NCBI RefSeq assembly: GCF_001663815.1
Contig: NZ_CP016027.1
Coordinates: 1,054,001-1,118,000 of the forward strand
From: Halothiobacillus diazotrophicus
GTDB lineage: Bacteria; Pseudomonadota; Gammaproteobacteria; Halothiobacillales; Halothiobacillaceae
Reading direction: 5' to 3'
Length of the DNA stretch: 64,000 nt
Shown here: positions 62,818 to 64,000 of the stretch, in pieces
Layout of the letters: the number at the start of each line of letters is the position of its first letter
Position numbering within the stretch: the stretch's first letter is position 1
The notes under the pieces: model-generated
What the model saw: the letters and a program-made list of their open reading frames with translations, nothing else
Databases searched by the model: none
Told to the model about the DNA's origin: nothing
Position numbers and translations under genes: made by a program

Positions 62818-64000
62818 ATGAGCACTCAACTCAAAGCCTCTTTGGGCCCCCTGCATCTCTGGGGTATCGCGGTCGGTCTCGTCATCTCCGGCGAGTATTT
62901 CGGATGGAGCTACGGCTGGGGCGTCGCCGGCACGCTCGGCTTCCTGATCACCACGCTGCTGGTCGCCGTGATGTACGTCAGCTTCATCTTCAGCTTTACC
63001 GAGCTGACCACCGCCATCCCCCATGCGGGCGGCCCCTTCGCCTACAGCCGTCGCGCCTTCGGTGAAAAAGGCGGCCTGATCGCCGGCATGGCTACCCTGA
63101 TTGAATTCGTGTTCGCGCCCCCCGCCATCGCCATGGCGATTGGCGCCTACTTGAACGTCCAATTCCCGGAACTGAGCACGAATCTCGTCGCCGTCGGCGC
63201 GTACGTCATCTTCATGGGTCTGAACATTCTCGGCGTGACCCTGGCGGCCACCTTCGAACTGTTCGTCACGGTGCTGGCCGTACTCGAACTGCTGGTGTTC
63301 ATGGGCGTGGTGGCACCGGGCTTCAGCTTCAGCAATTTCGTGCTGAACGGCTGGGCGGGTTCGGGCTCCTTCGGCATGCCGGCGGTCTCCGGCATTTTCG
63401 CCGCGATTCCCTTTGCGATCTGGTTCTTCCTGGCCATCGAGGGTGCTGCCATGGCAGCCGAGGAAGCCAAGGATCCCAAGCGCACCATTCCGAAAGCCTA
63501 TGTGAGCGGAATCCTCACCCTGGTGTTCCTGGCCATGGGCGTGATGATCTTTGCCGGTGGCGCCGGCGACTGGACCAAGCTGTCCAACATCAACGACCCG
63601 CTGCCGCAGGCTATGAAGATGATCGTGGGCGCCAACTCCGGCTGGTTGCACATGCTCGTGTGGATCGGTCTGTTCGGCCTGATCGCCAGCTTCCACGGCA
63701 TCATTCTGGGCTACTCCCGCCAGTTCTTCGCCCTCTCCCGAGCCGGCTACCTGCCTGCGGGTCTGTCCAAGCTCTCCCGCTTCCAGACGCCGCACCGCGC
63801 CATCATCGCCGGCGGCCTGATCGGTATCGCCTCCATCTACAGTGACGGCATCATCAACATCCAGGGCATGAGCCTGACCGCCGCCATGATCACCATGGCC
63901 GTGTTCGGCGCCATCGTGATGTACATCATGAGCATGCTGAGCCTGTTCAAGCTGCGCAAGACCGAGCCGGCGCTGGAGCGTCCGTTCATGGCCCCGGGCT
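62818..64000 (+). CDS. eat: Ethanolamine permease (partial, runs off the window)
   Basis: The frame is open from ATG 62818 to the last base, giving 394 residues of an APC-family transporter. It starts MSTQLKASLGPLHLWGIAVGLVISGEYFGWSYGWG, continues with SFTELTTAIPHAGGPFAYSRRAFGEKGG and APPAIAMAIGAYLNVQFPEL, and has EGAAMAAEEAKDPKRTIPKA. These segments closely match bacterial ethanolamine permeases. It would import ethanolamine as a nitrogen or carbon source, which fits sigma-54 control. The C-terminal part and any ethanolamine ammonia-lyase genes lie beyond the window. Confidence 0.9.
   Translation, partial: MSTQLKASLGPLHLWGIAVGLVISGEYFGWSYGWGVAGTLGFLITTLLVAVMYVSFIFSFTELTTAIPHAGGPFAYSRRAFGEKGGLIAGMATLIEFVFAPPAIAMAIGAYLNVQFPELSTNLVAVGAYVIFMGLNILGVTLAATFELFVTVLAVLELLVFMGVVAPGFSFSNFVLNGWAGSGSFGMPAVSGIFAAIPFAIWFFLAIEGAAMAAEEAKDPKRTIPKAYVSGILTLVFLAMGVMIFAGGAGDWTKLSNINDPLPQAMKMIVGANSGWLHMLVWIGLFGLIASFHGIILGYSRQFFALSRAGYLPAGLSKLSRFQTPHRAIIAGGLIGIASIYSDGIINIQGMSLTAAMITMAVFGAIVMYIMSMLSLFKLRKTEPALERPFMAPG

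Noticed and set aside
62788-63795. Minus-strand frame opposite the ethanolamine permease
   Set aside because: Gly/His/Glu-rich shadow; the plus-strand frame from 62818 to the window end encodes a recognisable transporter.

Overview
The window looks like a chromosomal segment of a GC-rich gammaproteobacterium. Housekeeping content supports this: purM-purN, cysM, rlmD, minD-minE, aroQ-accB-accC-prmA, recQ and prlC. A YeeE/YedE sulfur-transporter pair, several c-di-GMP proteins and a CbbO/NorD-like protein would suit a sulfur-oxidising or otherwise metabolically versatile species, but that placement is inference. No phage, insertion sequence, CRISPR array or rRNA operon is visible.

Layout. Positions 1-9250 hold the end of a squalene/phytoene-synthase-like gene, a thioredoxin-fold protein, purM-purN, cysM, a sensor-kinase-like protein that has lost its kinase residues, an EAL protein, and a DUF4337/PAP2 pair. 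Positions 9560-18060 hold two tRNA genes with strong terminators and matching promoters, a D-ribulokinase-like gene, a 2OG-Fe(II) oxygenase, a three-gene set (small membrane protein, Lgt-like protein, Tes-like radical SAM enzyme), a flavin-reductase-like gene, a decayed Q/R/P-rich gene and rlmD.

Positions 18070-40490 are the most distinctive part and read as a nitrogen-compound sensing and amide-utilisation region. It has a NifA-like sigma-54 activator and an NCS1 permease with a cysteine-rich tail. Divergent from these is an NCS1 permease fused through the same cysteine-rich module to a hybrid histidine kinase, followed by its overlapping LuxR-type response regulator. Next come an orphan CbbO/NorD-like protein, a MetX-like hydrolase, a second type of NCS1 permease, aliphatic amidase amiE and a five-gene branched-chain/urea-type ABC importer. 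Divergent from the importer is fmdA (formamidase), then an FmdB zinc ribbon and a porin-like protein. The 640-base divergent control region carries two near-identical sigma-54 promoters facing opposite ways, a perfect 9-bp inverted repeat suited to an enhancer site, and a perfect match to the IHF consensus. Short amides would enter through the porin and ABC importer and be cut by AmiE and FmdA to ammonia plus formate or another acid.

Positions 40600-46740 hold a glycine-rich-domain protein, a large PAS-GGDEF-EAL protein and a GGDEF cyclase. Positions 47120-57100 hold minDE (no minC next to it), the sulfur-transporter pair, an Hsp15-like gene, aroQ-accBC-prmA, recQ, trmB and an AI-2E family permease. 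Positions 57130-64000 hold prlC, a LysR regulator divergent from an EamA transporter, a DUF4395 protein and an ethanolamine permease that runs off the end behind another sigma-54-like promoter.
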